This document shows positions 1-8,829 of a DNA stretch of 64,000 nt, one piece after another; position 1 is the stretch's first letter; every line of letters starts with the position of its first letter. Below the pieces are notes generated by a model that saw nothing but the letters and a program-made list of their open reading frames with translations, was not told where the DNA came from and ran no database searches. The position numbers and the translations under genes were made by a program. The stretch comes from Algibacter luteus (lineage in GTDB: Bacteria > Bacteroidota > Bacteroidia > Flavobacteriales > Flavobacteriaceae), in assembly GCF_900141715.1 (NCBI RefSeq), contig NZ_FQYK01000008.1:54312-118311 (forward strand), in the 5' to 3' direction.

Positions 1-991
1 TTCCAGTTTCTACTGAATACTTTTGTTCTAATACTGGTTCTCCATCGGCATCTAAAACGGTATTACCGTTAGCATCTTTTAGTTTTACCCAGTTTTTTAA
101 ATCTATTCCTATACCCCCAGTTACACCAACAGTAGTTAAAAAGATTGGGGAAATCCCATTGGTTCCAGCAATAATTGGAGCTATATTTATGAAGGGCACA
201 TAAGGACTTGCTTGAATACCTGTCCATAATGCTACATTATTAACACCAGACATTCTTGAAGACCCAACTCCCATAGTTCCTTTTTCCGCAATTAACATCA
301 CTCGCTTATCTGGATGTTGTTCTTTTAACGCTAAAAGTTCGTTTTGCATGTCTTTATTATGCTCAAAAATACATTGTCCGTGTAATTCACGGTCTGATCT
401 AGAATGCGCATCACTACCAGGAGATAGTAAATCTGTTGAAATATCACCTACTCCAGCAATGAATGTTACAATATCAATTTCTTCATCTATTTCAGGAAGC
501 TTCGTAAAAAACTCCGCTTGTGCATAGCTTTCAAGAATTTCTTTAGCTATTTTATTTCCGCTGTTATAGGCTTTTTCTAATCGAGCTGTATCTGCCTCGT
601 ATAAATACACTTGCGTTTTTAAAACTTCGGCAGCTTCTTTAGCCTTTACAGTATCATCACCTAAAGCAATATCAAGTAACACTTCAATAGAAGGTCCACC
701 TTTCATATGAGATAACAATTCAAAAGCAAAAGTTGGTGTAATTTCTTCAATTAGAATTTCACCAAGAATAATTTCTTTTAAAAATTTAGCTTTTACATCG
801 GCTGCACTGGTAGTACCAGGTACCACGTTATAGATAAAAAAGTGTAATGAATCTTTTCTATACTTGTTATCTAAATCTCTAATTTGCTCTATAATTGCAC
901 TTAACAATTCGGCACCATCAATTGGCTTAGGACTAAGCCCTAGATCTTTTCTTTCTTCGATCTCATTGATGTAACTTTCATAAATATTCAT
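1..991 (-). CDS. acnB: Aconitate hydratase B, N-terminal part (cut by window edge)
   Basis: The reverse strand encodes about 330 residues from an ATG at 991 and runs off the window, so the catalytic C-terminal part is missing here. The start MNIYESYINEIEERKDLGL, the helical repeat region, the segment HSRSDRELHGQC and the swivel-type stretch AEKGTMGVGSSRMSGVNN match the N-terminal HEAT-like and swivel domains of the AcnB family, which isomerises citrate and isocitrate in the TCA cycle and can also hydrate 2-methyl-cis-aconitate. The gene sits 392 bases downstream of the MoxR gene on the same strand and probably has its own promoter. An inverted repeat lies about 30 bases before the start codon. 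Family assignment is confident; substrate range is not readable. Confidence 0.93.
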   Translation of the reverse strand, partial: MNIYESYINEIEERKDLGLSPKPIDGAELLSAIIEQIRDLDNKYRKDSLHFFIYNVVPGTTSAADVKAKFLKEIILGEILIEEITPTFAFELLSHMKGGPSIEVLLDIALGDDTVKAKEAAEVLKTQVYLYEADTARLEKAYNSGNKIAKEILESYAQAEFFTKLPEIDEEIDIVTFIAGVGDISTDLLSPGSDAHSRSDRELHGQCIFEHNKDMQNELLALKEQHPDKRVMLIAEKGTMGVGSSRMSGVNNVALWTGIQASPYVPFINIAPIIAGTNGISPIFLTTVGVTGGIGIDLKNWVKLKDANGNTVLDADGEPVLEQKYSVETG

Positions 992-1383
992 AAGAAAAAT
1001 GTTTTCAATTTTATATTCAATTTAAATCATAATGATTTACTTGAATAGTACTAAATGATATTTGTAAGGATGTAACCTGACTTGATTTTTTTAAAGTCCC
1101 GAAAATTACAAAATTAATATGTAGATGTAAAAATAAACCTTGCAATACATTCACTGAAAATCGCAATTTATTATTGTCACATTTTTAGTTAATCTCATTA
1201 TATATTATCTAAAAAATTCGGAATATAAATGATTATTTAGCAACATTTAATTGAGATTTCATGTCATTATGGTAATAAGTATTACCAAAAAAACCTCAGT
1301 ATTCAATCGTTGTAGTAAGATATCTGCTATAAAAAACGCTAAGGGTATAATATGAGTTGAATAATTTTAAAACAAAAATAACT
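992..1383. other. Intergenic region upstream of acnB
   Basis: This AT-rich 392-base gap separates the MoxR stop codon from the acnB start. It has no credible ORF. The one clear structure is a perfect inverted repeat, TAAATCATAATGATTTA, at 1023-1039. A TAATTTTG box on the minus strand (1116-1109) fits the Bacteroidota -7 element, but I see no TTG at the right distance, so the acnB promoter is not settled. Confidence 0.5.
1023..1039. promoter_or_regulatory. 8-1-8 inverted repeat upstream of acnB
   Basis: TAAATCAT and ATGATTTA are perfect complements around a single A, ending 32 bases before the acnB start codon. The size and symmetry suit a dimeric repressor or activator site in the acnB leader. 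No copy was noticed elsewhere in the window, so its regulator is unknown. Confidence 0.35.
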
Positions 1384-2337
1384 TTAGAATAAGCTTTCGA
1401 TAATTTGAGTCTCAGAAATTCCTTCAGCTTCGGCTTTGTAATTCTTTATAATTCTATGGCGAAGAGTGCTTTGAGCAACCGCTTGAACATTTTCAATATC
1501 GGGTGAAAATTTACCATGAATAGCAGCATGAGTTTTGGCAGCTAAAATTAAATTTTGCGATGCTCTAGGACCAGCACCCCAATCTAAATATGTTTTCACA
1601 AGCTCTGGTGCTTCCTTAGAATTTGGTCTTGTTTTGCCAACCATAGACACCGCATATTCAATGACATTATCTGCAACAGGAATTCTACGAATTAAATGCT
1701 GAAAATCTACAATCTGATTTGATGAGAATAAGGCATTGATAGTAACTTTTTCGTCGTTGGTAGTTGCTTTTACTACCTGAACCTCTTCTTCGTAAGAAGG
1801 GTATTCTAAATTTATAGCAAACATAAATCTATCTAACTGAGCTTCAGGCAACGGATACGTACCTTCTTGCTCGATAGGGTTTTGAGTGGCCAAAACAAAA
1901 TAAGGTAATTCCAATTTATAATGATGACCTGCTACCGTAACCGCTCGTTCCTGCATAGCTTCTAATAAAGCGGCTTGTGTTTTTGGAGGTGTTCTGTTAA
2001 TTTCATCTGCTAAAATAATATTAGCAAAAATAGGCCCTTTTATGAATTTAAAATGACGGTCTTCGTCTAATATTTCACTACCTAGAATATCACTTGGCAT
2101 TAAATCTGGAGTAAACTGAATACGTTTAAAATCTAACCCTAATGCTTGTGCAATGGTGTTCACCATCAAGGTTTTTGCTAAACCAGGTACACCTATAAGC
2201 AACGAATGACCACCAGAAAATATTGAAATAAGTATTTGTGTTACAACTTCATCTTGACCAACAATAACCTTGGCAATTTCAGTTTTTAATTCTTTAAATT
2301 TTTTTACAAAGTCCTCAATGGCAGCAACGTCACTCAT
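1384..2337 (-). CDS. MoxR-family AAA+ ATPase
   Basis: A 317-residue MoxR-type AAA+ ATPase. Walker A is GVPGLAKT near residue 53, Walker B ILADEINR near 110, and the sensor region ATQNPIEQEGTYPLPEAQLD near 152 is characteristic of the MoxR/RavA group. These ATPases act as chaperones that mature or insert metal- or VWA-containing partner proteins, usually encoded next to DUF58 and VWA genes. Here the partner genes are not downstream: acnB follows instead. The gene starts 4 bases after the stop of a SurA-like isomerase, so it is probably the last gene of that periplasmic chaperone operon. The client is unknown. Confidence 0.92.
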   Translation of the reverse strand: MSDVAAIEDFVKKFKELKTEIAKVIVGQDEVVTQILISIFSGGHSLLIGVPGLAKTLMVNTIAQALGLDFKRIQFTPDLMPSDILGSEILDEDRHFKFIKGPIFANIILADEINRTPPKTQAALLEAMQERAVTVAGHHYKLELPYFVLATQNPIEQEGTYPLPEAQLDRFMFAINLEYPSYEEEVQVVKATTNDEKVTINALFSSNQIVDFQHLIRRIPVADNVIEYAVSMVGKTRPNSKEAPELVKTYLDWGAGPRASQNLILAAKTHAAIHGKFSPDIENVQAVAQSTLRHRIIKNYKAEAEGISETQIIESLF

Positions 2338-2341
2338 ATTA

Positions 2342-3790
2342 TTATTTTTTTAACCAGTTACCAGAAAAATCACAACCTCTATGCTCTTTACTTATTTTAA
2401 TATAAGTATCGAGTATTTTTTCATCTTGCCACTTTTCAATGGCTCTAATTTTCTTTTCCTCTAATGCTAAATCTTTAATTTTTAAAAAGTCACGTGCATA
2501 ATCTGCCTTATGCTCATCAATTCTATCTGTAACCATTAAAATTTTAAATTTTACTTTACCAGTTCTATCTTCTTCACGCAGTACTAAACTTACTTCGCCA
2601 TCTTTTAAATTCTGAATTTGTGCATAAAGCTCTGGGTCCATTCTTGTTAATTCAAAATTATAATCTTGTGTAGTTGGGTTAATCAATTGCCCGCCATCAT
2701 ATTTTGTTTCTTTTTCATCACTCACTTCTCTTGCTGCTTCTGCAAATGTAATTTCTTCAGCTACAATTCGCTTTCTTACATTTTCTAGTCGCTCTTTAGC
2801 TTCATCTATAGCTTCGTCTGAAACTTTTGGAGTTAATAAAATATGGGCCACATCATATTCTTGTCCTCGTATTTTTTCTAGAGTAATAATATGGTATCCA
2901 AAATCGGTTTTGAAAGGTTCTGAAACTTCACCTTCTTGTAAGGCGAAAGCAACCTGTCTAAACTCCTTAACCATACGCGGTTGTTTTCTATTTAGCGTAT
3001 ACTTTCCACCTTTACTTGCAGATCCAGGATCTTGAGAATATAAGACTGCTTTAGAACGGAAACTTGCTCCCCTTTCGATTATATCCGCTTTAAATTGTCT
3101 TAACCTATCGATAACTCTTTTTATTTCTTCTTCTGAAACTTTAGGCTCTGCAACAATTTGAGCTACTTTTAGTTCTGTCCCAAATGTTGGCCGTTCATCT
3201 TCAGGAATCTTATTAAAAAATGTTCTTACTTCTTCTGGAGTAATCTCAATTTCTTCAACGATTTTAGATTGCATTCTTTGAGCTAATAAGTTCGATTTGT
3301 TAATTTCAAACATTTCATCTCTAAAGCTTTTTTCATCTTCTTTGTTATAAAATTCTAACAAACGCTCCATAGAACCATTTGTTTGCTGAAGAAACTGCTG
3401 AATTTGATAGTCTACATTTTTTCGTACTTCTGCATCAGATACAGGAATACTATCTTGAATGGCATGATGCGCGTACAATTTTCTTTCTAGCATTAAACCA
3501 AACAGTTGGCAATCATCAACGCCTTCAATAGAACCTCCTGCAGCTATTATTTGTTCTTTTTCTTTTTGAATATCAGACTCAAGAACTATAAAATCTCCAA
3601 CAACCGCAGCTACCCCGTCTACTTTTCTGGCTTTAGAGGTATCAACAGAATCCACTTTTTTGGCTACCTCCTTTACTTCATCATCAATGATTTCTTGCGC
3701 ATAAGTGGCACTCGCTAAAAAGGCAAAGCTTAAAACTAAAAGGGGTTTTAGGTTAATTGTATATTTCAAATTGTTTGTTTTTAATGGCAT
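2342..3790 (-). CDS. SurA-like periplasmic peptidyl-prolyl isomerase
   Basis: 482 residues with a signal peptide ending near SATYAQ (residue 32), a SurA-type N-terminal chaperone segment (VDGVAAVVGDFIVLESDI) and two parvulin (rotamase) domains, around residues 200-310 and 315-425. The parvulin signature GYHIITLEKI is visible. In SurA-type proteins such domains fold outer-membrane beta-barrels on their way to the BAM complex. The start overlaps the end of the upstream lipoprotein gene by 38 bases; no later Met is available before the signal peptide, so the overlap seems real and suggests translational coupling. Third of three related chaperone genes in tandem, followed 4 bases later by MoxR. 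Confidence 0.9.
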   Translation of the reverse strand: MPLKTNNLKYTINLKPLLVLSFAFLASATYAQEIIDDEVKEVAKKVDSVDTSKARKVDGVAAVVGDFIVLESDIQKEKEQIIAAGGSIEGVDDCQLFGLMLERKLYAHHAIQDSIPVSDAEVRKNVDYQIQQFLQQTNGSMERLLEFYNKEDEKSFRDEMFEINKSNLLAQRMQSKIVEEIEITPEEVRTFFNKIPEDERPTFGTELKVAQIVAEPKVSEEEIKRVIDRLRQFKADIIERGASFRSKAVLYSQDPGSASKGGKYTLNRKQPRMVKEFRQVAFALQEGEVSEPFKTDFGYHIITLEKIRGQEYDVAHILLTPKVSDEAIDEAKERLENVRKRIVAEEITFAEAAREVSDEKETKYDGGQLINPTTQDYNFELTRMDPELYAQIQNLKDGEVSLVLREEDRTGKVKFKILMVTDRIDEHKADYARDFLKIKDLALEEKKIRAIEKWQDEKILDTYIKISKEHRGCDFSGNWLKK

Positions 3791-4604
3791 CTTTTGTGAT
3801 ATCTTTTTCTAATTCTTTTATCAGTTCTAATTTTCGCTTATTAATTACTATCTGGTCTATTGTAGGCTTTACATACTCTAACGGCGCAGTATCATTTCTT
3901 ACAAGTACATCATTAATTTGCATCAAATATACTCCTAATGAATCTTTGAGTTGTACAAAATTAGATTTTTTTAACAGTTGATTTTTGTTTTCAGAATTTA
4001 CCGCAGGTATTTTCCTTATAACATGACTAAGTTTAATCCAAATAGAGTCATTAAACGAATAGGATTTAAACTGAATAGAAATAGAATCTAGAAGCTTTTT
4101 ATCTTTATCATTATAACGTTTAAAGCGTGTTTGAATATCATCATAATTAATAATATTTTCATCGATATGCACGTAACGAAACTTCAGAAGTTCTTCGTTT
4201 AATTTGAACACCTCTTTATTGGCTTCATAATATTGTTGCGCTTCATTTAAAGGAACAGTGGTGTCAATACTTCGTTTGACTAAGGCTTCAATATATGCTT
4301 TTGAGTATAAATCATTTTTATATTGAACAACCAATTTATTGAATGCCTCTTGTTTCTCTTCGCTTAAGTTAAGTTTTGCGCCATCAACAAATAATTGTTG
4401 TGTAGCCCATTTATTAATAAAGTTTTGAACCAAAAGTGTACTGTCTTCTTTTGATATTCCTTCTGCCAAAATATCTTCTATGTCTTCTTGATACAGGTAA
4501 TTTTCATTGACCCTTGCAATTGGAGTACCATCTACTGATTTTTTAATAAAATCACAAGAACATACTAAAACAAATAGCCCTATTAAAAAGTGTTTTATTC
4601 GCAC
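3753..4604 (-). CDS. Lipoprotein related to SurA/PpiC chaperones, no clear isomerase domain
   Basis: 283 residues. The N-terminus is a lipoprotein signal (lipobox VCSC, Cys near residue 17), so the protein is likely anchored to a membrane on the periplasmic side. The first part, PIARVNENYLYQEDIEDIL, resembles the substrate-binding N-terminal domain of SurA/PrsA proteins, but I see no parvulin signature such as GYHIV, so it is probably a chaperone subunit without isomerase activity. It lies between two parvulin-domain genes, 2 bases after the upstream one and overlapping the downstream one, which points to a joint role in outer-membrane protein biogenesis. Family assignment is by context and N-terminal similarity. 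Confidence 0.75.
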   Translation of the reverse strand: MRIKHFLIGLFVLVCSCDFIKKSVDGTPIARVNENYLYQEDIEDILAEGISKEDSTLLVQNFINKWATQQLFVDGAKLNLSEEKQEAFNKLVVQYKNDLYSKAYIEALVKRSIDTTVPLNEAQQYYEANKEVFKLNEELLKFRYVHIDENIINYDDIQTRFKRYNDKDKKLLDSISIQFKSYSFNDSIWIKLSHVIRKIPAVNSENKNQLLKKSNFVQLKDSLGVYLMQINDVLVRNDTAPLEYVKPTIDQIVINKRKLELIKELEKDITKDAIKNKQFEIYN

Positions 4605-4606
4605 GT

Positions 4607-6556
4607 TTATTGTTTTTGTTTTGATTTTATATCGCTAAGCACGTCTTCATTAACCTTAACAACATATTTGGCTTTCAAATCATTAAGCCATTTCTCTTCT
4701 TTGTAATTTTGATAATCACTAATTACTTTCCCTTTAGCTTCGTTGAAAGACTTTTGTTCTTTGGGTAAAACCTCGTTAACTTTTACAACTACAAAACTAT
4801 CATTATGTTTATATATTTTAGAAACTCCTTTTTTAAATTCAAATGCTTCTGGTAGTGCTTGATGTTCAGCATCCATAACATCCGAAGTAAAAATCACATC
4901 AATCTTATCATTACCATTTACAAGGGATTTAATTTGATCTAACTTCATGTTTTTGCTTAACAGTTTGGATACTTTTTTTAGTGTTTTTTGTTTGGTTGAA
5001 ACTGCAACCACTGCATTAATCCTTTCTGGTTTAAAATAGTTAGCCTTGTTTTTCTCATAAAAACGCTCAATTTCTATGGAATCTGATTTTGATGAATTCC
5101 AGATAGTATTTTCCATTAAATCAAATAACAACAATCCATCCCTATACTCTGCAACAATGTTTGCATAATCTTCATTTTCAGATTCTAAATGATCTTCTTG
5201 ATACTTTATCAAACTTTCCTTTAAGAATGATTGATATTTATCTGAAACTATTGTTTCGAAAGGTGCTTCTTTTGTTCTTAGACGTTGTGTGTTTAGCAAA
5301 TAAACTGCAAAATCATTGTTAGTAAATTGCTTATCTCCTATTTTTATTAAAGACTCACGACCATTAAAATTATCAGGCAAACTCCAAGTCCTCTTAAAAT
5401 AATCGTTGTTTAATATTGATACGAAATACTCCAAATTTGGTTCAACTCCAATATTATATTTTAATTTAAGTTTATTGATTAACGCCTCATCTATTAACTT
5501 CGATCTATCATCTCGTTTAACCTTTTCTACCAATTCCGGTTTCATTTCTTCAAAACTCGGCACATTAGTAATCTTATGAAGTTTTACAATATGCCAACCA
5601 AACTCTGTTTTAAAAGGCTCGGATACATCCCCTTCTTTTTCTAAATTAAAAGCTACATCTTCAAAAGCTTTGGCTCTTATTTGTCCTCCAGAAAATGGTT
5701 TTAATTTCCCTCCATTTGGTGCTGAATTTTTATCGTCTGAAAACTGTTTCGCCAAACTTTCAAACGATTCTCCTTGCGTCAATTTTTTATAAATTTCTTG
5801 AATTTTAACTTCGGGCTTTTCACTTAAAGAATCTTGATTTTTTTCAACTAGCATAATGTGAGCCACGGTTCGCTCTCCTCTAGATTTACGCTTATCAAGT
5901 ACATTAACAATGTGATATCCAAAACGGGTTCTAAATGGCTCCGAGATGTCTCCGACATTTGTATTAAACGCTACGTTTTCAAATTTATACACCATTTTAA
6001 AGCCCGTAAAATAACCTAGTTTTTCCCCAAAAAGAGTTTGACCATTATGCACTTCTGCCCTAACCTTTTCAAAACCTTCATTTAATGCTCTATCTCTTAA
6101 CTTAAGGATTTCAGTATAAGCTTTAAGGGTATCTTGTGGGGTTGCGTTTTCATTTACCTTTACTAAAATATGATCCGCATTCACTTCATATGACATTCGG
6201 TTATACGCTTCTTTTACCAACGCATCGGTAACTTTCGAATCTGTAATGTAGTTTTTAGCTAATTGTTTTTTGTATTTATCTAGCTCTTTTAAATACGACG
6301 GTTTTTTATCTAATCCTAAACTTTTTGCTTCTTTTAATTTAAGCTTGTAATTTGTAAATAGCTTTAAATATTCATCAATATTTTTTTGAGAATCATCTTG
6401 TACTAAATCTAAGTTTTTATTATAAACTCTTAAAAACTCGGATGTATAAACAGGTTCATCCGCAACGGTAAATAGTACATCGTTCTTAACCGATTGCCCA
6501 TTTAATTGCATAATTAAGCAAGCCAAAAATAATGTTAATGAATATTTTAATTTCAT
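4607..6556 (-). CDS. Peptidyl-prolyl isomerase with two parvulin domains
   Basis: 649 residues from the ATG at 6556, chosen over one 8 codons earlier because it puts the signal peptide MKLKYSLTLFLACLIMQLNG at the very N-terminus. Two parvulin domains follow the N-terminal helical part: one with ADHILVKV...FGYHIVNVLDKR (about residues 125-225), the second with VAHIMLVE...FGWHIVKLHKI (about 230-335). The C-terminal 300 residues look like a further chaperone/PpiC-like segment with VVVKVNEVLPKEQ. This is the first gene of the isomerase operon and has a well-formed promoter 115-145 bases upstream. Expected to act in the periplasm on outer-membrane or secreted proteins. Confidence 0.9.
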   Translation of the reverse strand: MKLKYSLTLFLACLIMQLNGQSVKNDVLFTVADEPVYTSEFLRVYNKNLDLVQDDSQKNIDEYLKLFTNYKLKLKEAKSLGLDKKPSYLKELDKYKKQLAKNYITDSKVTDALVKEAYNRMSYEVNADHILVKVNENATPQDTLKAYTEILKLRDRALNEGFEKVRAEVHNGQTLFGEKLGYFTGFKMVYKFENVAFNTNVGDISEPFRTRFGYHIVNVLDKRKSRGERTVAHIMLVEKNQDSLSEKPEVKIQEIYKKLTQGESFESLAKQFSDDKNSAPNGGKLKPFSGGQIRAKAFEDVAFNLEKEGDVSEPFKTEFGWHIVKLHKITNVPSFEEMKPELVEKVKRDDRSKLIDEALINKLKLKYNIGVEPNLEYFVSILNNDYFKRTWSLPDNFNGRESLIKIGDKQFTNNDFAVYLLNTQRLRTKEAPFETIVSDKYQSFLKESLIKYQEDHLESENEDYANIVAEYRDGLLLFDLMENTIWNSSKSDSIEIERFYEKNKANYFKPERINAVVAVSTKQKTLKKVSKLLSKNMKLDQIKSLVNGNDKIDVIFTSDVMDAEHQALPEAFEFKKGVSKIYKHNDSFVVVKVNEVLPKEQKSFNEAKGKVISDYQNYKEEKWLNDLKAKYVVKVNEDVLSDIKSKQKQ

Positions 6557-6671
6557 CTGTTCAATCTTTATTAATTTCATAGGTAAATCGTCATTTACTA
6601 ATAATTAATTATATTAAAATCAACTTAATTATTAATGCTAATTTCTTGGAGTATTTTTTTTTCAACGATTA

Positions 6672-6701
6672 CAAAAATACTAATATAAACCTATAATACA
6701 A
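6672..6701 (-). promoter_or_regulatory. Promoter of the isomerase operon
   Basis: On the minus strand a -33 TTG (6701-6699), a 19-base spacer and a -7 box TATTTTTG (6679-6672) match the Bacteroidota housekeeping consensus exactly. Transcription would begin near 6666 and give a leader of about 110 bases before the first isomerase gene. Confidence 0.65.
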
Positions 6702-6836
6702 GTTGTTTTGCAAACGATTAGAAAAAGTAAATATTATACCTAATAAACATAAAAACATATATATAAATTGTATTTTTAATTCAGCTATATTTGGAATATA
6801 GATTAACCAGTATTATCAATAAAAGTGAAACCTTAA

Positions 6837-7076
6837 ATGCGAAAATTAAAACTTATTTGGGATTTTCATGGACCCGATGCTCTTAAAATTGCTGAACATC
6901 ATGAAATCCACCTCAAAGAATACATAAAACTTGAAGATTTAAATATTAATTTAACTGGATGTGAAGTTTTATCCAACAATCATTCTATAGCCTTTTTAGT
7001 TGTTGATGAAGACCAAATGAAGCCTATTAGAGATGCTTTAAAACCGCATAGAGGACAAATTTATTCTATTGCATAA
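6837..7076 (+). CDS. Conserved-looking hypothetical protein, 79 residues
   Basis: A 79-residue soluble protein with no signal peptide or membrane segment. It begins MRKLKLIWDFHGPDA, has two histidines in AEHHEIHLKEY, and ends with PHRGQIYSIA. The reading frame is clean, codon use is like its neighbours, and it is isolated between a divergent isomerase operon and a PAP2 phosphatase gene. I recognise no domain. The spacing of His residues could bind metal but this is a guess. Confidence 0.7.
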   Translation: MRKLKLIWDFHGPDALKIAEHHEIHLKEYIKLEDLNINLTGCEVLSNNHSIAFLVVDEDQMKPIRDALKPHRGQIYSIA

Positions 7077-7203
7077 AAACGAAAGCAAAATATGATAATA
7101 TTGGAAATAATTGGGCGATTATCTATTTTAAAAGCAACCAAATAAACCATAATAAAACGTTAACTATTGAGTTATAAGTTATAACTAACCATATTACTAC
7201 GTA

Positions 7204-7800
7204 ATGAAAATTACAAAATCTATAAAACAACTGGTTTGCTTTTTTAGTATTGTAAGCTTACATTTCTCTGTAAAAGCGCAGACACCAGAAACTGACAATT
7301 CTACTCATGAAAAATGGGAATTTGTTTTAGAAGATACGGGCGATATTTTACAAATAGCCATCCCATCAATTGCTGGTTTAACAACGATAATAAAAAAAGA
7401 TTGGAAAGGCACCAAACAGTTTGCTTTATCTTATGGCACTAGTTTTATTGTTACGCATTCATTGAAAAAAATAATTAAAAAAGAACGTCCTGAAGGGCGG
7501 AATTTATTCGATGCGTTTCCCTCAGGTCACACCACTTCTGCGTTTTCCGGAGCTTCATTCATTCAACGACGCTATGGATGGAAATACGGCAAATGGGCTT
7601 ATTTAGGTGCTGCAATTGTAGGAGTTAGTAGAATGGAAGGACCAGATGGATGGCACGACCTTTGGGATGTTTTAGCTGGAGCACTGGTTGGCATTGGTAG
7701 TACTTATTTATTTACGACAGAATATCAAAGAGAGCATATGGAAATGGGTTTTTCTACAAATAAAGATGGGTTTTTAATCGCTTTTAGATATAAATTCTAA
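7204..7800 (+). CDS. PAP2-family membrane-associated phosphatase
   Basis: 198 residues with a signal peptide ending around VKAQ. The three phosphatase motifs of the PAP2/acid phosphatase superfamily are present in order: KKERPEGR (near residue 94), PSGHTTSAF (near 107) and SRMEGPDGWHDLWDVLAG (near 141), where Arg, His and Asp are catalytic. Such proteins dephosphorylate lipid phosphates (undecaprenyl pyrophosphate, phosphatidate) at the outer face of the inner membrane, or act as periplasmic acid phosphatases. With few hydrophobic helices this one may be mostly periplasmic. Its stop abuts the end of the convergent regulator gene with no gap. Confidence 0.9.
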   Translation: MKITKSIKQLVCFFSIVSLHFSVKAQTPETDNSTHEKWEFVLEDTGDILQIAIPSIAGLTTIIKKDWKGTKQFALSYGTSFIVTHSLKKIIKKERPEGRNLFDAFPSGHTTSAFSGASFIQRRYGWKYGKWAYLGAAIVGVSRMEGPDGWHDLWDVLAGALVGIGSTYLFTTEYQREHMEMGFSTNKDGFLIAFRYKF

Positions 7801-8697
7801 TTAAGTATTTATAACCAATTTATAGCCAATACCACGTACATTCACAATTTTCAATTTAGAATCAAATTCTAATTTCTTTCTTAGCTTCGATATAAAAACA
7901 TCTACGGTTCTGCCGATATAATCGCCATCATCACCCCAAACCATGTTTAAGATTACATCGCGCTCTACAGTATCATTAACCGACTTGTAAAGTAAATGAA
8001 GTAATTCTGCCTCTTTACTTGTTAATTCTATTTTTTGGTTGTCGATGATAAGCTCTGTATTGTTTTTATCAAAATGATAAGCCCCTAATGAAATCAAATT
8101 AGAATTAAATTTCTTCTTTAAAGATTGTTTCCTTTTATAAAAGAAAATTATTAAAATAATAATTACTAGTGCTAAAATAATTGCATAAAAACCGTTGCCA
8201 AATTCTTGAGGATTTGAGTCACTATTTAATAAAGTGATAAATTCTGCGCCAGAAAGCTCTTCATCTATTATGGTGAATAAAATATTATAGCACGATTTTG
8301 GTTGTATTCTGCCACCACAAGGAATAATATCAAGTTTTGAGGTTTCGTTAACTTCAAAACTGTAAATAATTTCAGAAGTATTGCAATGTTCTACCTCAAC
8401 AATATAATTATTAGCAATTTCCGTATCATCTACAATATCTTTTACCATGGCCACTAAACCTTCAGAAGTAAAAGCAAAATCAGATTCAAATTGTATTCTA
8501 TATTGATTGTTTTCTTTAATAACTGGCAACACCCTTGAAGTGCTATCCGAAACGCTTTGTAGAATTTTATGCCCTAGCATACGAAGCGCTACTTCAATAT
8601 GTTTGTCTTTTAAAGAATTTTGTGCATTCAAACTCCCTGCAAATAGCAATAAGCACGAAAAAATACCAATTTTTGATCTAAAATACCCCAAATTCAT
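7801..8697 (-). CDS. Transmembrane one-component winged-helix regulator
   Basis: 298 residues. A signal peptide (to about residue 26, SLNAQ) leads into a periplasmic domain of about 140 residues, then a single membrane helix (about 168-188, rich in I and L), a basic stretch KRKQSLKKK, and a C-terminal OmpR/PhoB-type winged helix (about 205-298) ending RKKLEFDSKLKIVNVRGIGY. There is no receiver or kinase domain, so it probably senses a periplasmic signal and binds DNA from the membrane, with the reverse topology to ToxR/CadC. The divergent gene at 8830 is the likely target; three TTTACA repeats lie between them. The sensed signal is unknown. Confidence 0.85.
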   Translation of the reverse strand: MNLGYFRSKIGIFSCLLLFAGSLNAQNSLKDKHIEVALRMLGHKILQSVSDSTSRVLPVIKENNQYRIQFESDFAFTSEGLVAMVKDIVDDTEIANNYIVEVEHCNTSEIIYSFEVNETSKLDIIPCGGRIQPKSCYNILFTIIDEELSGAEFITLLNSDSNPQEFGNGFYAIILALVIIILIIFFYKRKQSLKKKFNSNLISLGAYHFDKNNTELIIDNQKIELTSKEAELLHLLYKSVNDTVERDVILNMVWGDDGDYIGRTVDVFISKLRKKLEFDSKLKIVNVRGIGYKLVINT

Positions 8698-8735
8698 TTT
8701 ACAAAACTATGGTATTAAACGACAATTAATAATGA

Positions 8736-8762
8736 TTTACACAAAATTTACATTAATTTACA
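8736..8762. promoter_or_regulatory. Three phased TTTACA direct repeats, candidate operator
   Basis: TTTACA occurs at 8736-8741, 8747-8752 and 8757-8762, that is at 11- and 10-base steps, one DNA turn apart. OmpR/PhoB-type winged helices bind direct repeats with this phasing, and the only gene of that type in the window starts 39 bases away. The site is in the 132-base divergent intergenic region and could control both genes. Confidence 0.55.
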
Positions 8763-8829
8763 ATCGTTTAAACAGTTAATTTTCTAGAAGTTATAGATTT
8801 GATAGAAATTAATCAAAAGAACAACAGTT

